NCBI GenBank assembly: GCA_963966185.1
Contig: CAWZYM010000295.1
Span: 873,501 to 937,500 of the forward strand
DNA length: 64,000 nt
Direction: 5' to 3'
From: Rhabditoides inermis
Taxonomy: Eukaryota; Nematoda; Chromadorea; Rhabditida; Rhabditidae
The stretch's first letter is position 1, and every line of letters starts with the position of its first letter. Both the position numbers and the translations under genes were made by a program. Shown here in pieces: positions 1 through 10,985 of the stretch. The notes beneath the pieces are model-generated. The model ran no database searches. It was not told the origin of the DNA and was given only the letters and a program-made list of their open reading frames with translations.

Positions 1-9
1 AATACTCAC

Positions 10-752
10 CAGTGCTTCCGGCTGCTTCAACATTGATGACTCCCTCGTCTAGTTTATCGACTGAAATGGCGGAGGGAGAATCGACTGTGAGCTTCGGGCG
101 GAGACGATAGAACACACGGATGTTGCCTGCAGTAAGTTACGTTACGTTTTTTGAAAACGTAATTGTTAATTGATTGTCGATACGTTCCACCACAATCATT
201 TCACAACGGACGATGTAAGGGTAGTAATTTGATGTCGTTTTACAGCTCAAAACTCCCACCATTCATTTCCACTAGTTGATTGTGAAGGTGCTTGCGCTTC
301 TCCATTTCAGCTTTGTACCTGAAAGGGGCGGGGCTAGAGTGGGCGTTGCTGATGATGGCCTACCTTCCGAGGAGGACCTTGAAGAAGTCGGCGGTCTTTG
401 ATTCCAGCAGCAGCCTCACTTCTCCCAGACATACTGCCACCGCCTCTTTTGTGTCCATAGCGAGAGAGCGGAGTTCATTCTGAACAAATATGTTCTGATT
501 ATAACTCTACAAACGCAAACTACTACTAGAATGAAAGTTATTCCCGCGCTAATATGAAACGTATCCCCTGATTGGGATGAAACGTATCCCTCGTACCTTC
601 TCGGCCTGCAGTTCCTCTGCGTATCTCTTGAGGCGCGCCAGCTGGTTGTTCTGCTGCATCTGACGGGCGATCTCCTTGTAGTCCCTGGAACGGAGACTCT
701 CTCTCTCTCTTTCCCCCTCTCTCTTCTCTCTCTCTTCTCTCCCTCCCTCCCT

Positions 753-793
<41 letters not shown>

Positions 794-894
794 TCCCCCT
801 TCTCTCCTTCTCCCGCTCTCTCCCTTTCTCCCTCCCTCTCCCTCTCCCTCCCTCCTCTCTCTCTATCTCCCTCCCTCCCTCTCCCTCCCTCCCT

Positions 895-927
<33 letters not shown>

Positions 928-1698
928 GTTCTCCCTCACTTCTCCTTCCTGGCCGCACATCCCTCGCTCGCCTCGCTCTCATAGTCCTCATCTGTCTCCG
1001 CGATCGACGCCGACTGACGAGCCGCCTGAGGTTTGTTTGTTTATTTGTTTACTGTTTTGTTTGTTTCTTCATTCTGAAGCAAGGTCGGTATCATTGGTGT
1101 GAAGCGTACTTGGTAAGTTTACCTGTGTGAGTGCCTGCTTGAGTCGCATGTTTTCCTCAGAAAGAGCGCCGAAATCGAGGGACAACACTGAAACACGAGA
1201 ATACGAATATACAAAAACATCTATACACCGCCCACAATGTTTCACCAAACACGAACACAACAAGTCAAAGGCACACGAAAACGTTTTGTGGTATTCTCTA
1301 AGAACCTACTTATGATTTATGGTTGATTTTGATCAACCCTGCCTAAAGTGTGCATGATCTACCAGCGATTGTGTTCCGATCTACTTTCGATTTCTTTTGA
1401 TCTACCCGTTTCGATCTACATGCCTGATATGCCATGCAGCATCCGGTTGTCCTTTTTGTACCCGGGTCCATGGTCGCAGTGTATGTGACCTGCAATGCCC
1501 GACCCTCGCTGTTGCCCCGTTGGTTAGAATTCCATGGCAGGCCAATCGTGGCGGGACGCGGACAGGTGTGCAAAAAGCGTCTAGTACAGCGAGGGTTAGC
1601 AGTGCTCTCCTAGTTTTCACATAGATTGTCACTTAGTGTATGTGAATGTAGGTTATTTATATTTTCTGTTCAACTGCGAGGGTGGCAGTTATAGAGAG

Positions 1699-1753
<55 letters not shown>

Positions 1754-2457
1754 AAGGTCACAAGTGGTATTATATGGGAGTGGGCCCTTCAATATCAGCC
1801 ATTGAACATACGAGGTCATATTGTTGAATACTTCGGTCAGTAAAAACAGTAGTGGTTTAGTTTGACATGAACATTTCTTTGTGCAAAAAGCCTGGCTGTA
1901 AGCGAGAAGTGCGTTCGTGAACAGAAACTGAGTGAGTACATAAATGGGGTGAGTGGAGTGTGAGGGTGATTTCCCACCTTGAATGAACTCTTCCATATTG
2001 GCGATCCTTCCCTCTTGCTCGTCTATTATGTCTTCCAGATTTCGAAGCAATCGATCCTTGGTCTGCAAAACATGAGCTGTTTACGTTTACGCAAAACTAA
2101 AGTGCAACGGAAATACGACTCGTCTCTGAGAAGAAAACGGTAAACAAAATACAATAACAACATTGTAAAATATGAAAAGTGAACATGCTTGCCTCCAAAT
2201 GTGTCTCGAGAATGCGCATTTGTAGACGCATATTGACTAGTTCCACCTGAAAATCAATCAATAAACAAGTCAATAAATCAATACCCACCTCGTGTATGTA
2301 TTTGCATTGCTGAAAGTAGTCAGTGTCGGCGGCACCGGGCGGAGGTGTCTCCATCTATAAACATTTGTAAAATAAATGTAAAAATAAACACAATTGTTAG
2401 TTTTACGAAAAACACGCATCACCGCACTACGCTCACCATGTAACCTCCGTAATACAT
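10..2457 (-). CDS. Kinesin-14 (C-terminal motor kinesin), 5' part
   Basis: Eleven exons read on the minus strand and run off the left edge: 2437-2457, 2289-2354, 2193-2246, 1978-2062, 1123-1187, 940-1025, 597-684, 364-479, 260-318 and 10-126 all join in phase. The protein starts MYYGGYM and continues as heptad-rich coiled coil (for example DRLLRNLEDIIDEQEGRI and LSEENMRLKQALTQ). It reaches the kinesin-14 neck and first motor strand: KAEMEKRKHLHNQLVEMN joins GNIRVFYRLRP across an intron, the hallmark order of minus-end-directed motors with the motor at the C-terminus. The P-loop and the rest of the motor lie outside the window. Kinesin-14 motors slide and focus microtubules in spindles. The intron after exon 3 starts with GC, not GT. 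Family is secure; the orthologue (KIFC1 or KIFC3 type) is not resolved. The first exon could be preceded by another. Confidence 0.88.
697..927. repeat. CT-rich microsatellite block in kinesin intron
   Basis: About 230 bp of almost pure pyrimidine (CT, CCCT and poly-C runs) filling the intron between 684 and 940. On the sense strand of the kinesin gene it is a GA array starting directly behind the splice donor. Confidence 0.9.
1701..1750. repeat. (CT)n microsatellite
   Basis: About 25 uninterrupted CT units in the intron between kinesin exons at 1187 and 1978; the rest of this 790-bp intron shows no exon-like reading frame. Confidence 0.95.
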
Positions 2458-3490
2458 ACTAAAACTTGTAAACTAGAAAACAAATCGATACGCGTGCACG
2501 TACAAAACAGCGGAAATGAGGCTGACTCTCCCTATCTGCTAAAATATTCATGCGTTGGTGGACAGAAAAAGGATATGGACCGGCTTGGCTGGCACTCAAT
2601 TTGTATACCACCTCGGTCGGGCCAAAGAGTACAAAACCACCACCCAGAATTCGGAATGAGTCAGATGGGCAAATACTCAGAGGACACTGTAAAAGGAAAG
2701 GCAAAAAGGATCGGAGCGATTCGTCGATCCTTCAATGGGCGAGCAAAGCGAGGCGACAAAACGTGAGGCGTCTCACTTTTTCATATTCTCAAAGGAGGCT
2801 GGAGGGTAAAAGTCAAACATTTCGACGGAAAATGCTAGCATGTGTGAGTAGTGAGTGAGAGAGAACATGAGACAACACAAACAGATGAAAGATGTGCACC
2901 ACCGGGAGAGAGGGAGAGAGAAAGGAGAGAGAGAGGAGAGAGAGAGAGAGAGGGAGAGAGAAAGGAGAGAGAGAGGAGAGAGAGAGAGAGAGATGCGTGC
3001 GAGTCAGGGAATCCCGATGTCACCCGATATCTCTGTGTCAAAGAGGTAAGAGAATACTAGTAAGTATTCATTTCCCGTGTTTTCACGTGAAAAAATACAG
3101 GTTGTCGGATTGGGAATATGTGCGATAACTATCGAGTACAGAACCGAAAACAGAAAAATCACACGCAGGCCGCCGCCGTTTGTGGGTTTAGATGGATAGA
3201 AAAGGGGGAGTAAGTATTCACTCGTCGAGAGCGAAACCGAACACAGACTGTGGCAAATAATAGGAGGTGGGAGAGGCGCGCTCAGCGTGTGATCGCGTGG
3301 AGGCGCAGGCGAGAGAGCGACGAGAGAGTGCGGGATAGTGTGTACCTGGCGAGAGAGGCAGGAGAGACAGACAGTCGATAAGAACGTGGTAGACTGTTGA
3401 CAGAAAACGAGTACAACAATGCAGCCATGTTGTGTGCGTACGCGCTCGCAAACGAGCAATGTGACAGAGAAGGGCAGAGGGAGGGAGGGA

Positions 3491-3541
<51 letters not shown>

Positions 3542-3864
3542 AGAATGAGGCGCAATAATAGCCTTCACACTCTCAAATGAAATGAGGCGAGAACACGCAG
3601 GGAAAAATAGATAACAAGGAACGCCGGTTGAGAAAACAACACCGAGCAGTGGGACTGTAGTCACAAATCGGTACAAAGAGGGAGAGAGGGGGGGGGAGAG
3701 AGAGGGAGAGGGAGAGAGAGTGTGTGGGGAGAGAGAAACAAAGAGAGGGAGACAAAGAAGGATGTGGACACAGCTGATCCGGAGTGTCCAATACGCGCGC
3801 GCGTTGGTTTCCCGCCGCCCGGCAGTCATATCGATTCCCTGTTCCCTCCGGGCAGTGAGAGAAA

Positions 3865-3909
<45 letters not shown>

Positions 3910-4336
3910 AGGGAGAATTTCACTGCGCGACACAAATGCGGTGAGAGAGCCTGTGTGTCATAGTAACGAGAGCAGTGAGATAGCGGGGAATTGAGAGAGA
4001 GCGCAGACGGGCGAGGAGATTACTCTCAATTCGCGCATAGTAGAGACCTCCATGCCGGAGATAATTATATGTGGAACATGTTGCGGTAGACACCCGGGCT
4101 CAAATCAGGTGGAACAGGGAGAGGGAGGGGAGAGAGAGAGGGAGGGATAGTGAGAGAAAGAGGGATATGTGGGATCCAAAAATGGATGAGAGAGAATGGA
4201 TAGGAGTGTTTTGTACGAACCGGTCGTACCGACTACTCTCAAAAGGCAAGTCAATTGTGGACGGAGAGAGAGAGAGAAAGCGAGAGAGAGAGAGAGAAAG
4301 CGAGAGAAAGCGAGAGAGAGAGAGAGAAAGCGAGCG

Positions 4337-4385
<49 letters not shown>

Positions 4386-5505
4386 GCGGGGATATAATGA
4401 CACTTGCGACGACCCTGCAGCTACGCCCGAATCTTTGACCACCTAGGAAAAGATTGGGAGAGAGAGAGAGAGAGAGAGAGAGATTGTGGAGATAAGAGTG
4501 ATTGATGAAGCAACCCCATAGAAGTACGCCTAAAGAAAGTATGCCTGAAGAAAGAGAAATGAGCGGAGAGAGCGAGAATTGTACAGGTTTGGAATGATAG
4601 TACGATGACTAGGAACGGCCAGGTGTACAGTAAACATGATTGATTGGTACTTCATACTTTCACACGTCAGGTGTTTCTAGGCGGCTAGTGGCCACATTTG
4701 CAACAAGAACAATTATAAAAGCTATATTTACCTGTATGGGAAACAACTTAGTTGTTGGCTGGAAGCGGGCCGGATACATGTTCGTTCGAAAAGAGCACTG
4801 TTTCCACTCTTCCCTTTTTCCACCTTCTCTCTGTCTCTGTTTGGTCTCTGCTCGAAATCAGTTTGGCCTCTTTTTTCGCGCGTTTCCGCCGGATCGCGCG
4901 CTGTTTTGCAGCACGACTTGCGAGGTAATCCGGATAGAGAGACAGAGAGAGGGAGGGAGGGAGAGGGCGAGAAGGAATGAGAGAGGGGAGAGAGAGAGGG
5001 AGAGAGAGGGAAAGAGGGAGGGAGAGAGGAAGAGACAAGGTTGAATGAGGGAGCAGATGAGGGAAGATGAGAGCAGACAGGAAGGATTAGAGGAAGATTG
5101 GAAGAGACAGCAACAAGCAACATACACGCTTATTTAGGAACACACCCGGATGTTGACATGTGTTGGAGTATTGGTCTGTATGGACTGGTATAATAGTGAT
5201 GTGAAGTGCGCGGTGGAAAAAAGTTTATCACCACCATCATACCATACAGTAACCAATAACTCACTCACCTCTAGATGGTGAAAATAGGCATGGATTGATG
5301 TGAAATTGCATAGGTGTAAGATTGATGGATGATATATGGTATAACAGTAATGTGATTATCCTATGATTATTACTCTGAGCACATTTACGTTTATCAAGCT
5401 TTGTTTACTAACTTGGCATGAATTAGACTGAAAGGGTGCCAGTTCTAGACGTCTGATTGAGCGCAGAAAAGGGGCGGAACGACGGTTCGACGGCAGTCGA
5501 GAACA
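2458..5505. other. Intergenic, rich in GA arrays
   Basis: No exon could be supported between the divergent kinesin and phosphatase genes. GA arrays occupy about 2905-2991, 3488-3536, 3688-3719, 3858-3912, 4262-4380, 4455-4482 and 4930-5036. The long open frames here are readings of those arrays. The stretch presumably holds the promoters of both flanking genes, but no specific element was recognised. Confidence 0.6.
4262..4380. repeat. GA/GAAAGC microsatellite
   Basis: About 120 bp of GA with regularly spaced AAAGCG interruptions, followed by a pure GA tail. Confidence 0.9.
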
Positions 5506-5579
5506 ATGCCTCCCAAAAAGAAGGCTGTCACTCGCAAGAAGGTAGCCTTTCTCTCTCCATCTCTCCCCCTTCTCTCTCC

Positions 5580-5628
<49 letters not shown>

Positions 5629-6275
5629 CTCCTTCCCTCTACTCTCCTTCTGCAGGGCAGCCGCAACGATGCGACCGTGGAGGATGTGGAGGAGGGTGCC
5701 GGAGGTACGCCCATGTCCCGCCCATCTAAGCCCCGCCCCTTTTTTGCAGGAAAGGCCAAGGGGAAACGAGCGGGAAGCAAGAAGAATAAGGGAGCCGACG
5801 CGACTCGTGAGGAGGCGTCAGACAAAAACCGCGAGAAGAGCTGCATCGCTCCCGTCGACTCTGGTACGGTAGTCACGGTGGTTATTGTACCTACAGTACC
5901 TCTTCCTCTTCAGCCAGAGCGATCTCCGACTTTGTCAGCCACATCTCCAGCCTAGGTACTAGAGATTACGGTAGCAGCGGCGTGTACCGTATACCTAGGC
6001 GCGGACGGGTGCCGGAAGCAGTACGAGTCAGTGAAGGGCTACGAGCCGCCCGACAAGTGCTACACCACCTTCCTACAGAACGCCACCAAGAACCGATACG
6101 TGGTGCGGGGCGCCGAACGCCCGACAATAACCGGGCCCGTTGCAGGACGTGATGTGCCAGGAGACGACTCGGGTGAAACTGCAAGTGGAGCCCGGACACA
6201 ACGACTACATTCACGCGAATTGGGTGAAGCTGGACGGATGCAACCGAAACTACATCGCCACGCAGGTGAGCTCTC

Positions 6276-6326
<51 letters not shown>

Positions 6327-7236
6327 CCTTCCTCTTTCCCCAGGGTCCTCTTGATGAGACTATCGAGGACTTTTGGCGTATGGTGTTCTTCGAGAACGTC
6401 AACGTCGTCATCATGCTGTGCAAGACGATCGAAGACGGTACTGTAGCTACCGTAACTTACCATAATCTCCTGATTCAGGCAAGGCTAAGTGCGCGCAATA
6501 CTGGCCGCTTGAGGTCGCCAGCTACAAGACATATGGAAAGGTATACGGTACCTACAGTACCCTGCGTTACTGTACTCCGAATTCAGATGTTCATCAACAA
6601 CAAGAAGAGCGAGAACGACGACAAGTTCACCATTTACACACTGGAGGTGCTGCCCGAGGGATGCTCCAACAGTAACATTGTCAAGGTAGGGTGTTACTGT
6701 ATCTACCGTACCCTACCGTATACCTAGCTCTTCCACCTGACCTCGTGGCCAGATAGAGGAGTGGCGCTGTCTGCCCGCACTGTTCTTCGACTCATGCGCG
6801 GAGTCGGATCCGACAAACTGGCGACCGGACCGGTACCGTAGCCGCTGGGTTACTGTAGTTACCGATACCGTATAGGTAGTGTGTCACTGTTCGGCGGGCA
6901 TTGGCCGGACGGGCACGATTATCATGATCGATTGGATTCTGCATCAGCTGTTCACCAAGGGAGTCCCCGTCGACCCGGTCGACCTCATGAAGACACTCAG
7001 GTACGGTAGCATCACTCTACCGTAACCCATACATTCGTCGCAGGAATCAGCGCCTCTCGGCCGTGCAGACGGACGGACAGTGGCTCTTCCTGCTGTCGAC
7101 CGTCATCGAGTACATTACGGTAATCGATAATCGTTATTGATTGATTATCGATCGCCTGCAGATCAAGCAGCCGAAGCACTTGGATGCGGGGAAGAAGTTC
7201 ATCAATGATGTCGTCAAGGCGGGCTTGGCATCTTAG
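5506..7236 (+). CDS. Nematode-type protein tyrosine phosphatase (366 aa)
   Basis: Thirteen exons join in phase: 5506-5541, 5656-5704, 5750-5863, 5914-5955, 5999-6102, 6146-6265, 6344-6437, 6479-6540, 6587-6685, 6728-6832, 6876-7000, 7044-7119 and 7162-7236. The N-terminus is basic (MPPKKKAVTRKK and a GKAKGKRAGSKK stretch), followed by one classical PTP domain. Visible motifs are NRYVDVMCQETTRVKL, DYIHANWV, the acid-loop motif WPDRGV, the signature HCSAGIGRTGT with catalytic Cys and Arg, and the Q-loop region QTDGQW. It should hydrolyse phosphotyrosine. There is no signal peptide or membrane segment, so a soluble protein is likely. Basic-tailed single-domain PTPs form large families in nematodes, several linked to sperm; that role is only inferred. 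Seven of the introns share a TACGGTA/TACCGTA motif. The last exon recurs as a fragment at 45.8 kb. Confidence 0.92.
5551..5628. repeat. CT microsatellite in PTP intron 1
   Basis: CT-rich array in the sense orientation, ending about 28 nt before the acceptor at 5655, so it lies in or next to the polypyrimidine tract. A second array (about 6270-6325) sits the same way in the intron between 6265 and 6344. Confidence 0.9.
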
Positions 7237-7710
7237 GGAGAGGGATAGGAGAGGGGACAAGTAGATGACTAACCAACAGAAACCGGCCAAGCCACACACT
7301 ATCAACGCCAACTTACCACTTACAAAATTCACACGCCATGTTTTGCCAGAGATAAAGTGTTCTTATAATGTCTTGTCATTGTGTAATTATCTATGCAGTA
7401 ATTGTTTTTGAATTAAGTAATACCTCGATGGGTATCATATTTCATATACATATTTGTGCATTTGTTCTATTGCGGCAATGATTGAAACGAGGAGAGAGAG
7501 AGAGGGAGAGAGAGAGGGGAGAGAGAGGAAGAGAGAGAGAGAGAAAGAGAGTGAGAAAGAGAGTGAGTGAGTGAAAGAGAGAGGGGAGGGGGGAGGGGGA
7601 AAGAGAGAGATAGAGAGAGAATACTATATTTCTGGAACGGTAGGATAATTTTGATGTCACTTCATGATTAAAATAAAACGACAAAACATGATGTACTCGC
7701 CTGATTAGTA
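7237..7710. other. PTP 3' flank with GA array
   Basis: Presumed 3' UTR and spacer. A GA-rich array occupies about 7490-7620. Nothing else was recognised. Confidence 0.5.
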
Positions 7711-7844
7711 TATATCACACCGTCTCTGTAAGAATCGGACGAGGTGGTTACTAGGAGCTATGCCGGCGCATACAAGGATCATCAAAAGTCCTCTACAAGA
7801 TGTATAGGGTCGTTTTTGTCAAATATGCAAATTTGGCCCATTAA

Positions 7845-8381
7845 AGGTAGTGTACCCTCTGATTCTGATTGCATGAGTTGTTATTACCAGTTTATTGCTC
7901 ATTATTTGTTAGTTATAATTCCATAACATGATAGTTGAAATTTCAAAAATTACAATTTTTAAAATATAAAAAATAAACTTAAACGTTTGACATTTAACGG
8001 AAAATGTAAGCAGTTTTAACCACGCCCGCAAACTTATGTTCACCAACTGCGGTTACATCACCCAACTCACCGGAGTGATTCGTTTGTTTCGCACGCAAAA
8101 TGCGTTCTAATGGTTTTGTGGTTTGTTTTTGATGTTCAATTCACATTCAAAAATCAAAATAAAATTAGAAAAATGTTTCTTAACAATATTGAACATAATT
8201 GTCAAATTTTCATAAAATCGAAGTTTTCATGTTTCTTTCACGTTAAAAGCTTATTTGCATAAGGTTAAAGATATTTTCAAGGGATAGTATATTGACCAGT
8301 TATGTTTCTAATAATGAGATTGAACAAATAAACAACACAAATTGCAAATTTGAAGTCATGCGGTCAGAGGGTACACTACCT
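7845..8381. mobile_element. 537-bp TTAA-flanked MITE
   Basis: The ends are inverted repeats: left AGGTAGTGTACCCTCTGA and right TCAGAGGGTACACTACCT. TTAA lies at 7841-7844 and again at 8382-8385. The other copy of the surrounding repeat (18816 region, opposite strand) has a single TTAA and no insert, so the empty site is visible in the same window. TTAA duplication is the signature of piggyBac-type transposition. No transposase gene lies within. Confidence 0.9.
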
Positions 8382-8582
8382 TTAAGGAACCACTACCTCA
8401 AATCGGTCAATTTTTGCCAAAACACTTTAAATAAGAGCTCGTTCGATTACTTATCAGATTCCAAGAACTTTTTCATATTTTTTTTGAAAATGTTGCTGAC
8501 CTGAGTAGCAAGAATAATTAACACCATTTGAAAGAGCGTGTTTTGTTTGGTCTACATGATTTTTATGAAGAAAATCAATCCT

Positions 8583-8908
8583 GACATCATCGGCCATCCA
8601 GACGGTTGAAAGTGGTCCGAACATCGATTATTCGGCATTTTTCGATTTTTCGCCCTGTGTCACTGCGAAGCAGCAAAAAGAAAACACACCATGATAATCT
8701 ACGCACTTTGTTTAGTAAATGGACGTGTTTTCATGAAAATCTATCATGACGTCATCTGCCATCCAGACGGTTGCAAGTGGTCCGAACATCGATTATTCGG
8801 CATTTTTCGATTTTTCGCTCTGTGTCACTGCGAAGTAGCAAAAAGCAAATACACCATGATAATCTACGCACTTTGTTTAGTATATGGACGTGTTTTCATG
8901 AAAATAGA
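8583..8908 (+). repeat. Tandem duplication, two units of about 164 bp
   Basis: The segment starting ATCGGCCATCCAGACGGTTG and ending with a TGTTTTCATGAAAATC motif occurs twice head to tail with few differences. Only the terminal part of a unit is present in the right arm at 18.65 kb. Confidence 0.9.
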
Positions 8909-9125
8909 TCTCAAAGATAAGCAACGAGTAAAAGTTAATTTATTATTATTTATCACAACAGTTCATCACGGGGATTATACCGCTCTTCGATTTTCGGACC
9001 CGCCTCAGGCATCACTACGAGATACACTTCCATTTCCGGTCTCCCAAATATCTTCTTGGCTTCATCAGCGTAGATTTCATCTTTTTCCCCGTTCCTTTCA
9101 TCTCGCGTGCGGTTGCATCGGCACA

Positions 9126-9992
9126 ATGCATGAACCCGACGATTACAAGACGGCCTACTATCAGACGGTGGCTGAACTGACGAAGGTGAAGAAGCTGGTG
9201 GCCGAGCAGATGGACACTATCAAGATGCAGTCCGAGACGCTCAAGTCGCAGTCGGCAACCATAGAGAATCAATCGAGAATCATCGCCCTGCATTTGGAGT
9301 CGCTGGTGGAGAAATGGAACGTGCGCGACGAGAACGAGCAGAACAAGGAGCAGTACATCGAGAAGACGAACGTGAAGAAGAGCTTCGACGTGTACAACCT
9401 GTCGCACGTTGTCGCTCGTGCGCCGCGTCACCCCGAACTCGAGGAGTACGTGCGCTCTGGCAAAATGAAGGCGGATCGTGAAAAAGACAAGAAAGACTCG
9501 CGCATCGTGTTGATTGGGAGGCCGGAGCTGGACGGAGAGACCAAGGAGCAGCTGACGACGGATTTGAAGACGATACTCGAGGAGAACGGACTGCCCTCGG
9601 CGAACATTGTCGAAGCTTTCCGCGTGCCGATCAAAAAGGACGAGACGAAGAGCGGCTACAGGCCGACCAAGGTGGTTCTCCGAGACCAAGCCCACAAGAA
9701 GGAAGTCAAGGCGGTGCTGGGACACAAGGGCTGACACTTCGCGCGGGACGACCAGACGTACCTGGAGAGGGAGCGTGACAGGCAACTTCGTAGATATGTC
9801 CGTTCCGTTAATGATGATATTTGTGCGCCTAGGTATTGTGTCCGTGATCTGACGATTGAGCATCTGTACTACTGGAAGAGTGCATCGGGCGGTGCGGCAA
9901 GTGGATCGGCGGTCGCGGACTCGGTTGCCGGAGCTGAAGGAGGAGGTGAGGAGGGAGGGTTGACCGCGGACGGTAGCACTTCAAATGTCTAG
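9126..9992 (+). pseudogene. LINE-A ORF1 (Gag-like), one in-frame stop
   Basis: Begins MHEPDDYKTAYYQTV, with an N-terminal coiled coil, then a charged region like the ORF1 of LINE-B at 33.0-34.0 kb. Both share an arginine-rich RDD..YLERERDRQLRRYV-type segment (LINE-B: REDMSWLDRKRSSQLRKFV). A TGA at 9732-9734 interrupts the frame, after which the frame stays open to TAG at 9990. ORF1 proteins of this class bind element RNA. The ORF2 ATG (9985) overlaps the ORF1 stop, suggesting coupled translation. Confidence 0.8.
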
Positions 9993-10085
9993 ATGTACAG
10001 AGAGCAATATAGTGAGCCTTCTTTCGTGCAATATTCGTTCCATTCGTAATAAGCTACATTTACTTTCGCATTATTTGTCCCTTAA

Positions 10086-10985
10086 AGAAGAACTCCGAGG
10101 AAAGAGTCACTCGGTTGAACTATTAGCGCGCGCTGAACACACATTTTGGCGGGAAAGCGATGTGCGCAGTGAGAGCAGCGGCGAGGTTAGAGTCACGCAT
10201 TTGTCGAGTGAAATAAAATGCAGATTGATTACATGCAAATTGACTACGCGCTATTACCGCACCGAAACAAATCAAATCATTCGTACATGCATATGTAACA
10301 TGTATCGGTAAATTATCTAACTCCACGAAATACACAATTACATTGATTCAAAAATCGATAATTTATTTTGTAAGAATGAATAGAGTACGTTTTAATTCTT
10401 CCAATGTGCCATCTTCGCTCAGCCACGTGAAGGGAGGCACGAAGATCTGTAATCAAGCCATCATGATTGACAATACCAGCATGTTCGGCAAGGATAGAGT
10501 ATAACCATACAATATACGTTTCATCGAATACAACACGGGATGAATATGAAAACATTGGAACTGAGTGATTTGACTCACGGTCTTGTTCGAGGCCTCAGGG
10601 CCACCTGCTCCCACTCGGGTCTCCCTCCTTGTCGCCCTCGCGTTCTCCATGAACACCTCCGTCCGCCTCGCAAGAACAGAATACCAAAAAAGTGCACGAA
10701 AACAACAAAAATCAACGGAAAACAACAGAAAAAGCGAAAACAGCTGATTGACTGTTTGTTCAAGAAAAGTGGGAGGAGCTTGAACACTGGTGGGCGGAGC
10801 CGCCTATTCGGACAAAGTAAGTGTACAAGAAAAAAGTGTTACGCTATTCGGTTAAAGGAAGTGTACAAAATAATTCAGATATGCAAATTTTCGAGTGCTG
10901 AAAAAAATTTCACTGACGTATTCGATTTTGAAACCAGTACTTTGGGCCGATCCCCCGGCATTCTATTTTTCCCCGGAGTTCTTCT
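10086..10985. mobile_element. 900-bp TTAA-flanked element in LINE-A ORF2
   Basis: TTAA occurs at 10082-10085 and 10986-10989. The ends are inverted: AGAAGAACTCCGAGGAAA on the left, complement of CCGGAGTTCTTCT on the right. The target site and the restored LINE frame fit piggyBac-type insertion. The interior differs from the 7845 MITE and holds exon-like sequence on the minus strand. Confidence 0.88.
10313..10662 (-). other. Exon-like cargo in the 900-bp element
   Basis: Minus-strand frames VFMENARATRRETRVG (ending NKT before a GTGAGT donor near 10577) and SSRVVFDETYIVWLYS...RRWHIGRIKT look like two coding exons of one host gene carried inside a TTAA element. The product was not recognised and the joint is not proven. 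Confidence 0.3.

Larger units (their letters stand above)
7711..8908 (+). repeat. Left arm of outer inverted-repeat pair
   Basis: After removing the nested element at 7845-8381, this arm is closely similar in reverse complement to 18640-18967. Shared landmarks include TCACACCGTCTCTGTAAGAA, the stretch around ATGCAAATTTGGCCCATTAA, and CATGATAATCTACGCACTTT. The 16-mer CCTGATTAGTATATAT directly abuts or lies near both arms in the same orientation (7700-7715 and 18979-18994), as a target duplication might, although it runs into an AT microsatellite on the right. The arms read like the terminal inverted repeats of a DNA transposon that once carried the zinc-finger gene fragment at 17.5-18.6 kb. 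Confidence 0.7.

Noticed and set aside
538..960. Long Arg/Glu/Gly-rich frame on the minus strand
   Set aside because: It is a reading of the CT/GA block; the real exons at 597-684 and 940-1025 use another frame and splice around it.
2835..4446. Several frames of 60-200 codons rich in Ser-Leu or Arg-Glu
   Set aside because: They are all translations of GA arrays, with no splice-supported exon.
4748..4930. Basic minus-strand frame DYLASRAAKQRAIRRKRAKK
   Set aside because: It has coding character but no matching splice partner or start, so it was left as a possible lone exon.
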